From Anaeramoeba flamelloides (Eukaryota > Metamonada > Anaeramoebidae), in the NCBI GenBank assembly GCA_027625915.1, contig JANTQA010000057.1:3596001-3660000 (forward strand): 64,000 nt of DNA, read 5' to 3'. Below the pieces are notes generated by a model, which had not been told where the DNA came from, made no database searches, and saw nothing but the letters and a program-made list of their open reading frames with translations. The stretch's first letter is position 1, and the number at the start of each line of letters is the position of its first letter. This document shows positions 25,396 through 38,139 of this stretch, piece after piece. The position numbers were made by a program, and so were the translations under genes.

Positions 25396-26944
25396 ACATT
25401 TTTATAACATGAAAAAGTCAACTTATAATCTTGTAAAATAATTTTTTAATTTGATTATTTTTGTCCAAAATTATTAATAAAATAAAATTAATTCTTTCAG
25501 TGAATAAGTAACAATCCAAGGATAAAATTTCTCAATATGCTTTTATTATTATTTCTCAATTTTTTAAATATTATGAAGCAAATAAATCTGGTCCAAATAA
25601 TAATAATAATTAAGAATTAATAAAAATACCTCATAAAATAACACATTTTAATATCAATATTCGATTTTTTCCACTGTGAATAAATTGAAATATAGAATAT
25701 TATTTAATCTATAAAAATTTGAAGAAATTTAAAAAATTCTATGAAAATGAAAGATAAGAGTATGTTTTCCGATCTTCAAGAAATTAATTATTGATTTATT
25801 TTTCTTGTATTTTTTTATAGTAGATTGATTTTTTAATCTTATTTGCTTATACAAACTATTCAAAAATTACTGAAAGTGAGATTTCCTCATAAATTAGAAG
25901 GTTTTTTCAAAATTTTCTTGTTATTTTCAAATCTGAAAATAGAAACAAAACGACATGATCATTTTACTGATAATTTATTTTTTTGAGAATATACATCCTT
26001 AATAAAATTAAGAACTATTTTTTTCTGATTAATATTTTTCGAAATCTAGCCTTATAACTTAATTCAATTGACCACTGGGATATTTTTTTTTAGAATAAAA
26101 ACACACTTAAAGATTGAATATCGAAAATATTTTTTGAAATTACTTTGCACTTTTTTATTTTTTTTTAAAAAATTGGTGTTGAGAAAATTTTGAAATCAAA
26201 GAATAAGCTGATATATTAAATTAGAATACTTTTCAAGAGAGTTTATTTTTTTTTTGAATTACTTTTTTTTTAATTTTACCATTTGAAAATAAAAAAAAAA
26301 CATTTGAAGACCAAATTAGTTCCTTTTGTGAAAATAAAATTCCCATAATTTTGAATTTGTATGAGTAAATGAATAAAAATAAGATATTGTATATAAAAAT
26401 ATACATAATTTGAACCATTAATTCAATCATTTTGGCAAAATATGTTTTCAAGAAAAAGTTAAATTGAAACTTTATTTATTTTAATTTTTTCATTTTGTTT
26501 TTTTACTTTTTTTAATGGAAGGTCTTTGATCAGTTTTCAATTTTTAGTTTTTTTTTGGGTTGTAGGGACATATATCCTGTTAAAAAAAAAACATATCTCT
26601 CTAAAGTAGATTATAGGGTTTGTTTATCCGTTTTTAATTTAACATTTGTTGAAATTAGGGTGTATTTCGACCTTTGGTACAATAAATATCAAGTTACTCA
26701 TGTATTAAACAAATAAATTACATGGAAATAGATAGTAATGGGTGATCTCTAACTATTTATTTGTTACTTTTAATTTTGTATATATTAGGAATATTTGGGA
26801 AACTTTGAATCCTCAATTACAAATTGATTTTAGAATTAAAAAAAAAAAATAATCAAATCAGGATTATTCCAATTTAAATTTCAAATACTAGCAAATTCAA
26901 ATTAAAATATTAAAATAGTGAAAAATATACCAGACACAAAAATA
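25396..26944. other. No gene seen
   Basis: A+T-rich; the open frame at 26233-26451 looks like chance. Confidence 0.5.
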
Positions 26945-27947
26945 AACTCAATTCCAAAAATTGGGGCACACCTTCAAAATCAATTTAATTCCAAGAAAAG
27001 TGATATTTGACTCTTAAATAGAAACATTAGATATTAACAATCAATGTAAATAATTTTAAAGTTAATTATTTATCATTTTTTTTTCATTATTTTTTGATTT
27101 TTGATTTTCAATAATTTTTTTGATTTTTTTTGGATTCTTTTTTTTTCACAACTTTTCCAAAATCTCAAAATCACTTTAAAATGAAATTTAAAAATTTTTT
27201 TTTTCTCAAAAAGAAAAAAGATTCTTTTTTTATCGAGAAAAAATTTTTCAAAAAAAAATCATGATATGGGGTGCTAGAGCACATTGCCTACAAACAGACC
27301 TTATTACCATTAATGGAAGTGTGAATACTGAATGTATTATTAATGATATTATCAAAAAAATCAAATGTAATTCAACTCGCTAATTCAGAATATGGTGAGT
27401 TGAAATGGATTTTCCAAAAGGATGGAGCTTGTCCACATACTTCAAAAAAAAACTCAAACCTACTTAAATCGGGGATATAATTTTCTGGACCCTTGACCCC
27501 CAATTCCACAAATTTAAATCCAATTGGGAATTTATGGATACTAAACTGTAAAATTGTAACCAAAAAACGAAGAAGAATTTTTAAAATTTTCACTAATGTA
27601 TGGAATACTTTGAGTTGGGGAACCTAAGAAAATTAATAAACTATATATTTAAAATGATAGATTTAGTTATCAAAAGACAAGCTGAATCTATTAATAGTTT
27701 TTATTAATTTTTCTTTCAATAAAAATGGTTTTTTTGGTAACCGTGTTCCAAAAAAAGGGGAACACTTTTTTTTATTTTTTCTTTTTTATTTTTCAAATTG
27801 AATTTTAAATTTACTATAAAATATATAAATAGTATTAATTAAATATTTTCGGGTCTTTTATTATTTTAATGTTTAAGTATTATGTATTTTGGAGTATATT
27901 TTTATTAATGTAATTGTTTTTTATGTACCATTTTTTGGAATTGAGTT
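26945..27947 (+). mobile_element. Decayed Tc1/mariner transposon with TA target duplication
   Basis: The ends are near-perfect inverted repeats: AACTCAATTCCAAAAATTGG at 26945 and its complement ending at 27947. They are flanked by TA at 26943-26944 and 27948-27949, the duplication Tc1/mariner elements make. The plus strand at 27259-27590 still reads as a transposase catalytic core: IMIWGARAHC, then WIFQKDGACPHTSKKNS (matching the family's FQQDNAPCHTS block) and TNLNPIGNLWIL (matching SPDLNPIENLW). The N-terminal DNA-binding part is not recognisable, and the core is in more than one frame, so it is inactive. At about 1 kb it is shorter than a full element. The right end lies only about 8 bp from the left end of the larger transposon at 27956. 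Confidence 0.85.
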
Positions 27948-27955
27948 TAATATCG

Positions 27956-30900
27956 GACTTGAAAATAATCCCAGACAAGATTTTTAATTGTGAATAATAA
28001 TAAAATTGATGTATAATTTCATTTATTTAGAATCAAATCCCTTTTACTCAGAATCAAACTTTTAAAAATTATAACTCACTCACTTATTTAAATGATGATT
28101 AATGAAATCACACTTGTTCAAAACACCATTCAATCAATCAAAAAACAAGAATAATAATTATCATTTTCCAAGATCTAGTAAACCTCAATAAAACCCGATT
28201 TTTTTTCAAAAAAAGTTGATCTACGTATGTTAACAAACAAATATTCGAGTATTCTAGAGAAACCCTACTTTGACGAACTTTAGTTAGGTTTATTATTGTT
28301 TCATAAAAAAAGTGGTTATTTATAAAAAGGATTTGATTGAAAATAAATGAAATTATTTAACAATTTTACTATTATTCACAATGGCTAGTTTCAAATAAGT
28401 TTGATAAATTAGTTAAATCATCAAACAACATTATTTTTGTTTTTCATTGTTCTCTCAAAAGCTTTTAATCATTTTAATTGGCTATTTTTTTTTTTTAAAG
28501 TGTTTGAAAAGTGGAAATTTTAATTTTATTAGAACGTTATGAAATTTTAGAAAATTTATTTTATTAATGTTGTTTTTTTTGGACTTTAATATCACCAAAG
28601 AATCGATTTTCAGTGGCAACACTGCTAAGTTGAACTTGGGAGGGGGTCGGTTCGATTCCCCGAAAGAATCCAATTTTTTCGGTATTAGTTCAGTATTTTT
28701 TTTTGATTTTTTTTTGAAAAATAAAGCATAAAAATTATAAAACTAAAAGTATAAAAGTACAAAAAAAATGAAAATATATATGATTTTTATTTTTCTAATT
28801 GTTTTCTTTTTCTTGAAAATTTTATTTTTTTTTTAACTTTTATTTTTTTTATATACTCATTAGGACAGAAATTTATTTTTTTTTTTTTTTTGATATATAA
28901 AATATTTACTAATAAAATCACTATCGTTTGATAGGTTTTTACAAAGTATATTATTAAAATTATAAATAATTTGATGAATTTGTCTTACCCCTTTCATTCC
29001 TGAATACAATAATTCTTCATTCTGATAAGTATTTAATTTTTTTAAGATTAAATGAAATTGTTTTTTTTGGTAATATTTTGTGCAAAAAGTACAATATTCG
29101 TCAACAGAAAACAAACAGTTCCCCATTTTTTTAGCTTCTTTTTCTTTTCTTTTTAATACTCCAAAATGACCATCACATTCATTAGCTGCATGACAAGCTA
29201 TAAAAAAATTCTGAATAATACGAATTCCGATATTATTTGATAAGTTATAAAAATAATTGAAAGTTTTATGATTTTTAAAATGTTGTCCATTATCTGACCA
29301 AAAATAAATTTTTGAATAATTTTTTAAAAATGCCTAAATTGAATAAATATTCAAATGATGATTTAACATAATTATAATCTTGGGAAATATGAGAAGAAAT
29401 AAAATCATAATATTCATATTGGAGTTTCTCTTCCTTATTTTTTGTTATTTTACAAATACATAAGTCTGAGATTTTATTATTTTCTTTTTTTAATACCACT
29501 TGGTGGATAAAAGGCCCCGAAATCAAAAAACAAAAATTACTTCATTTAATTTTAAGTCATTTTTATTATCAATATAAGAACTTCGTTGAGTATTAATTTC
29601 TTGTAAATGAATTTCATAATTTTCAATTTTTTTTTGATGAAATTTGAATTCTTCAGTATTTTTATCATTATTATTTGAAATAAATTTCTTCGAGATTTTA
29701 TTTTGTTCACATATATTACAATTTGTGGCATCATAGCATCTTAAATACGAATACTGTTTAACTTCCTTTGGTTTATATTTTAAATATGTGTTATTACATC
29801 GTTTTTGAAAACCATTTTTAATCATTTTTTCTTGAATTTGTTGACATATCTTTTTATCAGTTTGGGTTTGATGTCTTCTTGTTACAAAAATTCTTTTTCT
29901 TTTTTTTATTTGGTTGATTTCTTTATTCAATTCCATTCCTTTCTTTTTATTTGAATCCTTCTCATGAATGATAGAATTCATATTATATACTAGAATTCGA
30001 TTATCTTGATTAAATTCATTCAATCCACAACAAGCATCAATGCAAGCTGAACCAGTTCCACCACCATATCCTTCGTCGTCATCTTCATCACCATCACCAT
30101 CGTTCTTAGCATTATTGTCATCATCATCATCGTCGTCATCATCATTGTTGTCATCATCTTCTACTGCATCCTCATATTGACCATTCCATACTTGTTTATA
30201 ATCGCCTGACTTGCATGTACATAACTCCAACCAAGTTTGAATAATCAACATTATTTCTTCGTTGCTTAATTTATTGCGTGTGTTTTTTAAAAAATAACTT
30301 GTTGAAAACAAAATATCACCTTCCTTTTCCATATTCAAATGCCTTTTAATTGTTTGCACTGTAACACCCAAAGCACTGGAATATTCTTTGAAATTGTTTT
30401 TTGATATTAAAGCATTGTAGTTCCCGAATTATTTTATGTATGATTGCACTTCGATATTTATTATTTTTTTTTTAATCCTAGCAAAAAACACACGTAATGC
30501 ATTGACAATATTACCATGAATTTCTTTTTTCTTTTTTTATTTTTTGAATTTCTTTTTCTTTTTTTTCAACTTTCTTTTTTTTTCTTTTTAAAATTATTCT
30601 TAATTTCTTTTAGATTCTCGCCATACTTTTTCTTATGATAATAATTCCAATTGATTTTTTTTTCCAATGTTGTTTTTTTTTCTTTTTCAAATTTTCGATT
30701 TATCTTTTTTTTTTAAAAAAAAGAAATGTAAATAAAAAAACATTTAAAACAATTTAAAAGAAATTTTAAGTTTGCTATTTTGAAAGAGTTTGTTATAATT
30801 ATTTTATTTCAAATTAAATAAACCTTGATCTGAATTGGTCCCGTACCTTTTTTCTATTCTCCAAATAACAGCGATTGCAAATTTTCTTTGATTCTGAATA

Positions 30901-31237
30901 TGCATGATGTAATTTTAATACGATAGTTTCAGGTCGTTTTCTACCATATTTTTGTATCCATTTACCACAACAACAACAAGTTTTTTCCAAATAAATTTTC
31001 TTTTTCTTTTTTTTGTTCATCTTGTTACTTATAAAAATTCCAAAATAATAAATTTACTAAATTAGATAAAAAGACCAAAAAATAAAAAAGTAATAAAAAT
31101 AACTATATTAAATCAAAATATAAGGTTAGTTGAAACTTTATTTATATTATAAAGGTTCAATTTAATTATATTAATAAGTTATTAAACTTATTTGAAAATA
31201 GCCAATTAAAAATCTTGTCTGAGATTATTTTCAAGTC
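27956..31237 (-). mobile_element. 3.3-kb DNA transposon with zinc finger plus DDE-type transposase, superfamily unassigned
   Basis: The ends are inverted repeats of about 35 bp: GACTTGAAAATAATCCCAGA at 27956 and its complement ending at 31237. No target duplication is obvious. The coding strand is minus. Reading leftward from 31020 it gives an N-terminal zinc finger (TCCCCGKW then ICNRCYLENRKK), a helix-turn-helix-like stretch (SSALGVTVQTIKRHLN near 30370), a long Asp/Asn/Gly run near 30060-30180, a CxxC patch (NCNICEQ), and then an RNase-H-like core. The core has NEVIFVF/DFG near 29525, IYFWSDNGQHFKNHK near 29300 and ANECDGHFGVLKRKEKE near 29180. The three acidic positions suit a DDD/E transposase. 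The frame is broken in at least two places in the core, so this copy looks dead. The left 350 bp recurs at 55600-55930, so other family members exist. Confidence 0.72.
28599..28672 (+). other. Pol III B-box-like sequence inside the 3.3-kb transposon
   Basis: GGTTCGATTCC at 28649-28659 is an exact match to the pol III B-box consensus and is followed by a T-run near 28675. It does not fold as a tRNA: the T-arm and the 7-bp acceptor stem are not paired. A block reading AGAATCGATTTTCAGTGGCA with a following ACAC lies upstream. A similar pair of blocks occurs on the minus strand at 2203-2270, with the same 26-nt gap between CAACAC and the GGTTC box. This could be the head of an old tRNA-derived SINE. 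Confidence 0.3.
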
Positions 31238-31706
31238 TGACATTTTTTTCCCAATTATACCTAAAAGTTTAATGTGATGGGGTGAAATAAAATCACAAAA
31301 ATTTTGATCATCTAATCACTAATCAGAAAAAAATTTATGAGCTTCAAATAACACTTTTCATTTATTAAATGGAAAATAATAACATTTATGAAACACTTTC
31401 ACCTAATTTACAAAAGAATATTGTGAAGAAAATCAAACTCTTTGCAATTATAAAGCTATATATTCAAAACTTGAAATTTTTTCCGATTTATTCTCTAAAA
31501 TAAAAGTATTCATGGAAAAGTTTATTGAGTGCTTTCAGAAAAACAAAAAAAATGTAAATTACAAGAAGGAAAAAGATGTACTCAATTTTAAAATTGTTAT
31601 AAAGTGATCTCCGATAAGATCTAAACAGTAAAATATAATATTTCTATCAAACAAAATCCTCCTAATGTTTCATTTTTTTTATTATTTTACTTCTTTTTGA
31701 ACATCA

Positions 31707-33231
31707 ATGTCTCTTGGTCTTAAATTCCAGTGTTCAACTTTAGACTCTCTTAAAGATGAAGAATCATTAAAATTCATTGTTGGTACAAAAAGCTTACGCG
31801 AATCAAACGAGGTCCATGTTTTGGAATATGAACCAGAATCCAACCGTGTCAAGCCATTTAGTGTGTATAGCCATAAAAATGAAATCTGGGATATCTGTAG
31901 TTGCCCTTGGTCTTCATCAAAATTTTTCACTGTTTATAATACGGGAACAGAGTTTTGTTCTACTCTTTGGAGCACAAACCAAGAAAACGAATCTGAAAAT
32001 GAAAACAAAAATGACAATCTTAACGAAAAAACAAACCTTGAAAAAGAAGAACAAGATTCCAACGAAGACGAAGACAAAGATGAAGATGAAGACGAGAGCA
32101 ACAATCCAAACAACGGTTTAAAAAAACTCTATCCTTTAGTACATTTACCAACACCTGAAGGCAAAATTTCATCAGTTTTATGCAACACAGAATCAGAAAT
32201 ACAAGACAGGGTAATTTCCTTTGATGAGAAATGCATAAATGTGTGGAGTCTTGAAAAATTAGAAACAGACAAAATTGCAACAAATATTTCACAGGCACGT
32301 GTTGGAAGACTCGAAAAGATTTCAAGTGGTGGGTGGAATCCAACAGATCCAAATCTTGTTGCAATCGCAATTGAATCGAATTTGTCAATTTGGGATCTTC
32401 GTGACATGAAAAAGTAATTTATTCTTTTGTTTTTTTTATTACTTTTTTCCTTCGAATCTTCGTTTCTTTTGTTCTTTTGGTTTTTGAGGAAACAAGAAAA
32501 AAGAAAAAAATAAAAAATATTTTAGTAAGAACATAGCCTAAAAATGAGATTGATCCTTCTTTCTAAAATTAAATTTTACTCAATTTAAATATCAACAAAA
32601 AAATCAAAAAAACCAAAAACCAAAAACCACAAAAAAAAAAAAATAAAAAACCATTTTAAGGGAAAGTTTTGTAATTAGACAAGCACACGAAGATCGTCTT
32701 CGAACAATTGCATTTAACCGTAACAGCATAAGTCAGGTAGCCAGTGGAGGAGATGATTGTAAAATCAAATTTTGGGATCTTCGTAAAATTCAAAGGGGGT
32801 TAGAGAATAATGAAGAACCACAAGATTTGTTAACATTGACCGGCCACTCGCATTGGGTTTGGCAATTAGAGTTCAACCCGATTCATGATCGTTTACTACT
32901 TAGCTCAAGCACTGACTCGACTGTAAAACTTTGGGACGCACCTAGCTTGGCATTCAAGGATTTGAGATTAGAGGAACTGGAAAGCGATCCAGACAACGAT
33001 TTTGATCAAGACCAATTCGAGCAAGACATCGACGAATATGAGGAAAACAAAAACAAAAAAGTAACAACCCAAAAAGATGGGCTATTAAACACATTCGAAG
33101 ACCATGACGATTCTGTGTATTCGATCGCATGGAGCAAAACAGAACCTTGGTTTTTTGCTTCAATTTCTTATGACGGAAGATTTGTTGTTAACAAAGTACC
33201 AGAGGAAATTAAAGAAAAAATACTTGACTAA
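31707..33231 (+). CDS. EIPR1/TSSC1-like WD40 protein (EARP/GARP-interacting), two exons
   Basis: WD40 beta-propeller protein. In animals EIPR1 binds the EARP and GARP tethering complexes and supports endosomal recycling, retrograde transport and dense-core vesicle cargo sorting. Exon 1 is 31707-32413 and exon 2 is 32661-33231. The 247-bp intron (GTAATT..TTAAG, phase 2) joins SIWDLRDMKK to ESFVIRQAHEDRL, giving 425 residues. Family markers in order: GLKFQCSTLDSL at the start, FIVGTKSLRESNEVHVLE, HKNEIWDICSCPWSS, GGWNPTDPNLVAIA, ASGGDDCKIKFWDLR, GHSHWVWQLEFNPIHDRLLL, and the closing EDHDDSVYSIAWSKTEPWFF, SISYDGRFVVNKVP. An acidic Asn/Glu/Asp insertion (about residues 93-135) sits between blades and looks disordered. 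The start ATG aligns with the usual family N-terminus. Confidence 0.92.
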
Positions 33232-34584
33232 AAATAAAGCCAATACTAAGAAAATTGGATTTTATAAAATGAATCAATTCAAAGTTTTAACAAAAATTCA
33301 ATTTTTTTTTTTTTTTTTTTTTCGTTTAATTTTTTTTGAACAAAACTAATTAGTTTTTAATAATTGTTGTCAACACACAAGATTTGGGATTTTTTGGGCC
33401 CAAAAACTTATTTAAAAAATCAATTTTTTATTTCTCTTTTCATGGTTATTCTAATTTTTTGGATCGGTGTATATTATTTTTATTACTAGCAACACATTTA
33501 ATAACTGAAAAGAAGGTTGAGAAAAGGGATACTTTTTAAATTGTTGTATTTTTTTGGAAATTTTTCATTTTTGCCTAACCAAATTCGAAATCTGATCTTG
33601 AAAAGATTCAAAAATCAAAATACTCGGATTTGGTCTTAATTTCCTCTTCATTTTCAAAACTAATATTGTTCAGTGCAATGTTATAAAGATTTTTTTTATA
33701 GAAAGTAAGTTATAGTCTACATTTTCAATTGAAATTCAAAGTATTATGTGTTTTTATCATTGTTTGGAAATTATCAAAAATTTTTTGTTTAATAAGATCA
33801 AAGAAAGAAATCATGATTTATTATTATTAAATTTGTTAGTCCTTGGCTCTCAAAATGAAAAAGAAAGATGGAGAAAAATCAGTTTTTTGAGAAAATATAT
33901 ACTTATTGGAGGTGACAAATCCAAAATCTTGAGATAATTGTTGAGAAGTTTCTATGCTTTTATTTCTGATATGTGAGTTAGGTTAAGAGTTTTTGTTAAA
34001 TTTCACATAAGAGGTTAATAATGAAAAAAATGGTAAATATTTTGGAATTATTTTTTGCTATTTTATGGGGGGTAAAAATTTTTTAAATGTCTTTCAAAAT
34101 ATTTGATATTATATAATAATTTCCAAAAATCCCCATTTCTTAAAAATAAAAGATTATTTTTTTTTTTTTTCAAAAAAATTTTTTTAAAAATCAAAAACTG
34201 TTTATATTTCTTAAATTGATTTTCAGTCAGATCTTTAAATGTAAAACCCTGTATAATACCAACCCAAAAAAACTCAAACCCAAACCCAATTTTTATTGAA
34301 GCGAACAATTCTAATTTGCTCGAAACTACACTAACAAAAATAATTATCATAACGAAAATAATTCAAATGTAAGTGTATTTATACTTAGTGGGAACTGTTC
34401 AAAATTCAAATCAAATCAATAATATCCTTGAAAGTGTTTTTGGGGAATTTAATTCAAGAGAAACAAAAAAAAAGAATCAAAACAAAAATTATAATAAACT
34501 AAGAGAAAGCACAAACATGAAAAAAATTCTTCAAAAACAAAATTAAATATTTTGCAAATTTTACACTTTTCAATAACTTCCATT
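33232..34584. other. No supported gene
   Basis: Follows the EIPR1-like stop with a T-run. Open frames at 33746-33937 (plus) and 34063-34350 (minus) are not convincing. Confidence 0.4.
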
Positions 34585-34860
34585 ATCACAAACACTATTT
34601 TTTAATGAAGAGTCTTTGATTAAAAACAAATTTTTAAAATTATTTGATAATTTATATTGAAAAATACAATTTTTCAGAATCTATTAAGATTGATTTTCAA
34701 TTTAATAGTAAATAATTGAATAATTTTTTCGTAAAATTTAAGAGGTCAAATTATGATATTTTAAAAGTATTTTAAATTTAATAATTATATTTCAAATGAT
34801 AATCAATTATTTGGTCGAATATGGAATTATTTATTAATATAAATTAAAAAAAAGATTTTT
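34585..34860 (-). repeat. Dispersed repeat R, copy 2
   Basis: Inverted copy of 1060-1362. Confidence 0.75.
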
Positions 34861-35332
34861 TTTTTTGATTTTCTGTTCGGTTTTCCAGGATTTAAAAGAA
34901 TAGAAAAAAATAAAAGATTTTAATCAATTATTTTGAATCCTAGCGAACCTAACAGCCGATTTTTTTTAATTTTTGAAAGAAACAGATAATTTATTTAATT
35001 TTTTGTTTATTTCTTAAATTAAAAAAAACCGAACGATGCCTATCCTATAGAGAAAATCAAAATTTTTAGAGTAAATTTTTTAATTCAAATTATCAACAAT
35101 TAAAGATTTTTTATCTTTGACACTCTTACAAATAAAGATTTATTATTCAACTTATCATTGGTTAATGATAAAGAAAAATATTGTTCTTTATTATAATTTT
35201 TTAAAAAAAATAGAAATTAGAAAAGTGGAATGAGATTCCATAGAGTTCATCAGAAACTGTCAAGTGACTTGTTTTCTTGGGGGCTTCTATGTTATTTGTG
35301 AAGTGTTCTAGGTTTTTTGAGGATTCTATTTA

Positions 35333-35811
35333 CAGTGGCGTAAATACAATCTGTTTTTTATTTTAACCCCTTACAAAAATTTAACTCATGCCAAAAATAA
35401 TGGCTGACTCGAGAAATAAAAGAAACAAATCAATGGGATTACAACAGTATATAAACAAGAAATAGCGTTCTTTAAATAAATTTTAAAAAAGAATTATGAA
35501 GATAATGAAAGATTAAAATGTAATTTTTTGACAAAAAAATGAGTAAAATTTGTTTTTTTTTGAATTTTGATAAAAAAATCATTTAATCCCAGAAATTTTG
35601 TAAAAATAAGCAAAAATCTTTGAAACAAACATTTAATATTATCGATCATTTCGACTAATCAAAGATCTAACCCCGAAATTCAATTTAAATCAGAACCAAG
35701 AATATACATGTGTCTTCCTATCTTTAAATACCCAAGTCAGAAAAAAAAAAAACACGAGTTAAATTTTAGTAATGGGTTATAGGTTACCAATATGGGTTAT
35801 TTACACCACTT
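35333..35811. mobile_element. TIR element family I, copy 1
   Basis: 479 bp; ends CAGTGGCGTAAATA and complement of AAGTGGTGTAAATAACCC; TA on both sides. It lies at the centre of a palindrome made by 139-bp satellite units in opposite orientation. Confidence 0.85.
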
Positions 35812-35813
35812 TA

Positions 35814-36205
35814 AATAGAATCCTCAAAAAAGCCTAGAACACTTTATAAATAAATAGAAAACTCAAAAAAACCTAACGAAAATCTATTGATTTGTAAAAT
35901 AAATAGAAAACTCAAAAAAACCTCTTGAAAATCAATAGACTTTCCAAATAAAATAGTCAACCCAAAAAAACCTTGAACACTTCACAAATAAATAGAAAAC
36001 CCAAAAAAACCTAACGAAAATCTATTGATTTTCTAAATAAATCGAAAACTCAAAAAAACCTCTTGAAAATCAATAGACTTTCCAAATAAAATAGTCAACC
36101 CAAAAAAACCTTGAACACTTCACAAATAAATAGAAAACCCAAAAAAACCTAACGTAAATCTATCGATCTTTAAAATAAACAGGAAACTCAAAAAAACCTA
36201 GGCTC
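35814..36205 (+). repeat. Satellite of about 139-bp period with 40-50-bp subunits
   Basis: Three ACCTAACG starts at 35871, 36009 and 36148 give periods of 138 and 139. Each period is made of three related subunits that start ACCT and end in CAAAAAA. About 2.7 copies. One subunit reappears inverted at 35298-35330. Confidence 0.9.
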
Positions 36206-37277
36206 ATTTTTTTGACAATTCAAAAGAATGGAGGAAAAATCAAAGATTTTAATCAATCCTTTCAGATTAAAAAAAAATTAATAGTCTCAAGAGGAATTAA
36301 AAATTCGTTCCTTGAATAATAATAAAAAAAAAAATTCTTTTTTTCTTTTAAATATATCTGAATTAAATAAAAATTTAATTTGAAAATACTTTTTGAAATT
36401 TCTTTTGAAATTTTAAGTAATTTATGGATCAAAAATTTTTAAAAAAAATGTTGTTACATTTCAGAATTAAAAAAAAAAAAAAGCAAATCTATTAAATAGG
36501 AAATAAAAGTTCAAGAAATATATGATTTTTTTTATTCTATATTCAACAATTTTTTCATTTTTTATTAGGATTTAGATTGTTTAATTAGTATGTAAATATA
36601 TTATACTATAACAAATTTACGTCTCTTTTTTCTTAAAAATTGAACTGTTTTAGTTTAAAGAGATGATTTAAATGGTTCGGTTACTATTAAACTAAGGTAT
36701 GCTAAATTGGTAAAATGAATTAACAGTTTCAAATATAATTATTATTTCTATTTTTCAAAAGAGAAACTATTGTTCCTAGGATGGGGAAAGTTATTGTATT
36801 GTAGAGTCATTACTGATGGCTTTTTTTGTCAGGTAAGGTTAAATTTTCAATCTTAGATCTTGAATAATGTCAAGTAGAAAGTTTTCCCTTGAAATATTTT
36901 TTTTGGAAGAAAAGAAAAATATTATGATCTTTGTTCAATATATTTGAAACGAACAGTAAAGATCATCTATAAAAATAATCGCTTTCAAATCCATAATAAT
37001 TGATAATTTATTCAACTAAATTAAATTTTTAGTCTCTTGGTAATTCTTTGTATTCATAATGGAAAATATAAAAAACAATATTGAATTAATTGACAAAACA
37101 AAAACAAACAATATCTAATTAATTTATTCACGAGTAATATGTAAACAAAGTAACATTGGTAATTCACATTTATGGGCTTGGTTGCAAAAAAAAAAAAGAA
37201 AAGATACGTTAATAATTTTTTTTTTTATTTAATTAAATTAAAGAGAAAAAGGATAATTTTACAAAAAGAAAAAAATT
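36206..37277. other. No gene seen
   Basis: A+T-rich flank of the C1D gene. Confidence 0.5.
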
Positions 37278-37325
37278 TTAGTTTTTTCTCTTGGTATTTT
37301 TTTTTGATTTCCCTTTTTTGTTGGT

Positions 37326-37356
<31 letters not shown>

Positions 37357-37748
37357 CGTTGTTGTCGTTGTTGTCGTTGTTGTCGTTGTTTTTGTTGTTG
37401 GATTGGCTTAAAAGTGGTTGGGTAGGGATCTGAACTTAATTTTTTTAGTTCAGAGATGTCTTTAATTTTTTTAATATACATTTTGACTCTTTCAATTTCT
37501 TTTTTGACGGGGTGGTTTTTGGGATCGATCCCTTGAGTTTTTAAATACATAAAGTAAAGTGAGTTTATTGTGTAAGCTAAAGACATGTTGAGCTTGGCCT
37601 GTTCCAATGGATTTAGGGTTGATGAAATTTCTGTTAAGGAGTGGCTAAGGATCGGTTGTAAAGTCTTTTCACATTCGTTTAATGAGCTTTCAAAATTCTG
37701 TAAAGACTCTAAGATTTCTTGTGGTAGTAATTCTTGTTCTTCAGACAT
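37278..37748 (-). CDS. C1D: C1D/Rrp47-like nuclear exosome cofactor with poly-Gln tail
   Basis: Predicted Sas10/C1D-family protein of 156 residues. C1D (yeast Rrp47) partners with the Rrp6 exonuclease in nuclear RNA 3' processing and rRNA maturation. The start is the ATG at 37748 (MSEEQELLPQEIL); the frame stays open upstream only to a TTG. Residues 8-100 carry the helical C1D core, including TLNPLEQAKLNMSLAYTINS, LYFMYLKTQGIDPKNHPVK and KEIERVKMYIKKIKDI, which closely match the animal protein. A Gln/Arg tract (about residues 117-141) encoded by CAA/CGA-type repeats follows, then a Lys-rich tail suited to nucleic-acid contact or nuclear import. Single exon. The Gln tract is a genome-wide style here and is probably not part of the fold. 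Confidence 0.9.
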
Positions 37749-38139
37749 TTCAGAATTTGTTTTCGAAAAATGCTTTGTCAAATTAATGTGAGAAATCTAA
37801 GAAAAATGTAAAATTAAAATTCTGTTACTTAGTCTATTTGGTTTCCACAAGTTAAAATTAATTTTAACAAAGTATAATTAAAAAGAAAAAATCAAGAAAC
37901 TGTTCATTTAAGAATAGTTTGAGGTTTTAGTGAACCTCATTAAAAACATTTGCTTATCTTTTTGTTTTTGGTTTGTACCATTTTCAGGAATAAAAAGAAC
38001 ATATAAAATACAGCAGAACTATAGACGAAATTGAATAATTTTCATTGAGATTTCGTTCAATTCCTAAACATTTTTTAGTTTCGAAACTTAACGTTTGAGA
38101 AAAAAAGTTCCAAACAATTGTTGAACTTAAAGTATTTTT

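Noticed and set aside
28640-28675. tRNA gene suggested by GGTTCGATTCC
   Set aside because: The T-arm does not pair, and no 7-bp acceptor stem or D-arm of normal geometry can be drawn.
31777-33349. Additional plus and minus open frames over the WD40 gene
   Set aside because: Shadows of EIPR1-like exons; only one frame matches the family across both exons.
37172-37411. Plus-strand frame with a long Val run
   Set aside because: Antisense of the Gln tract of C1D.
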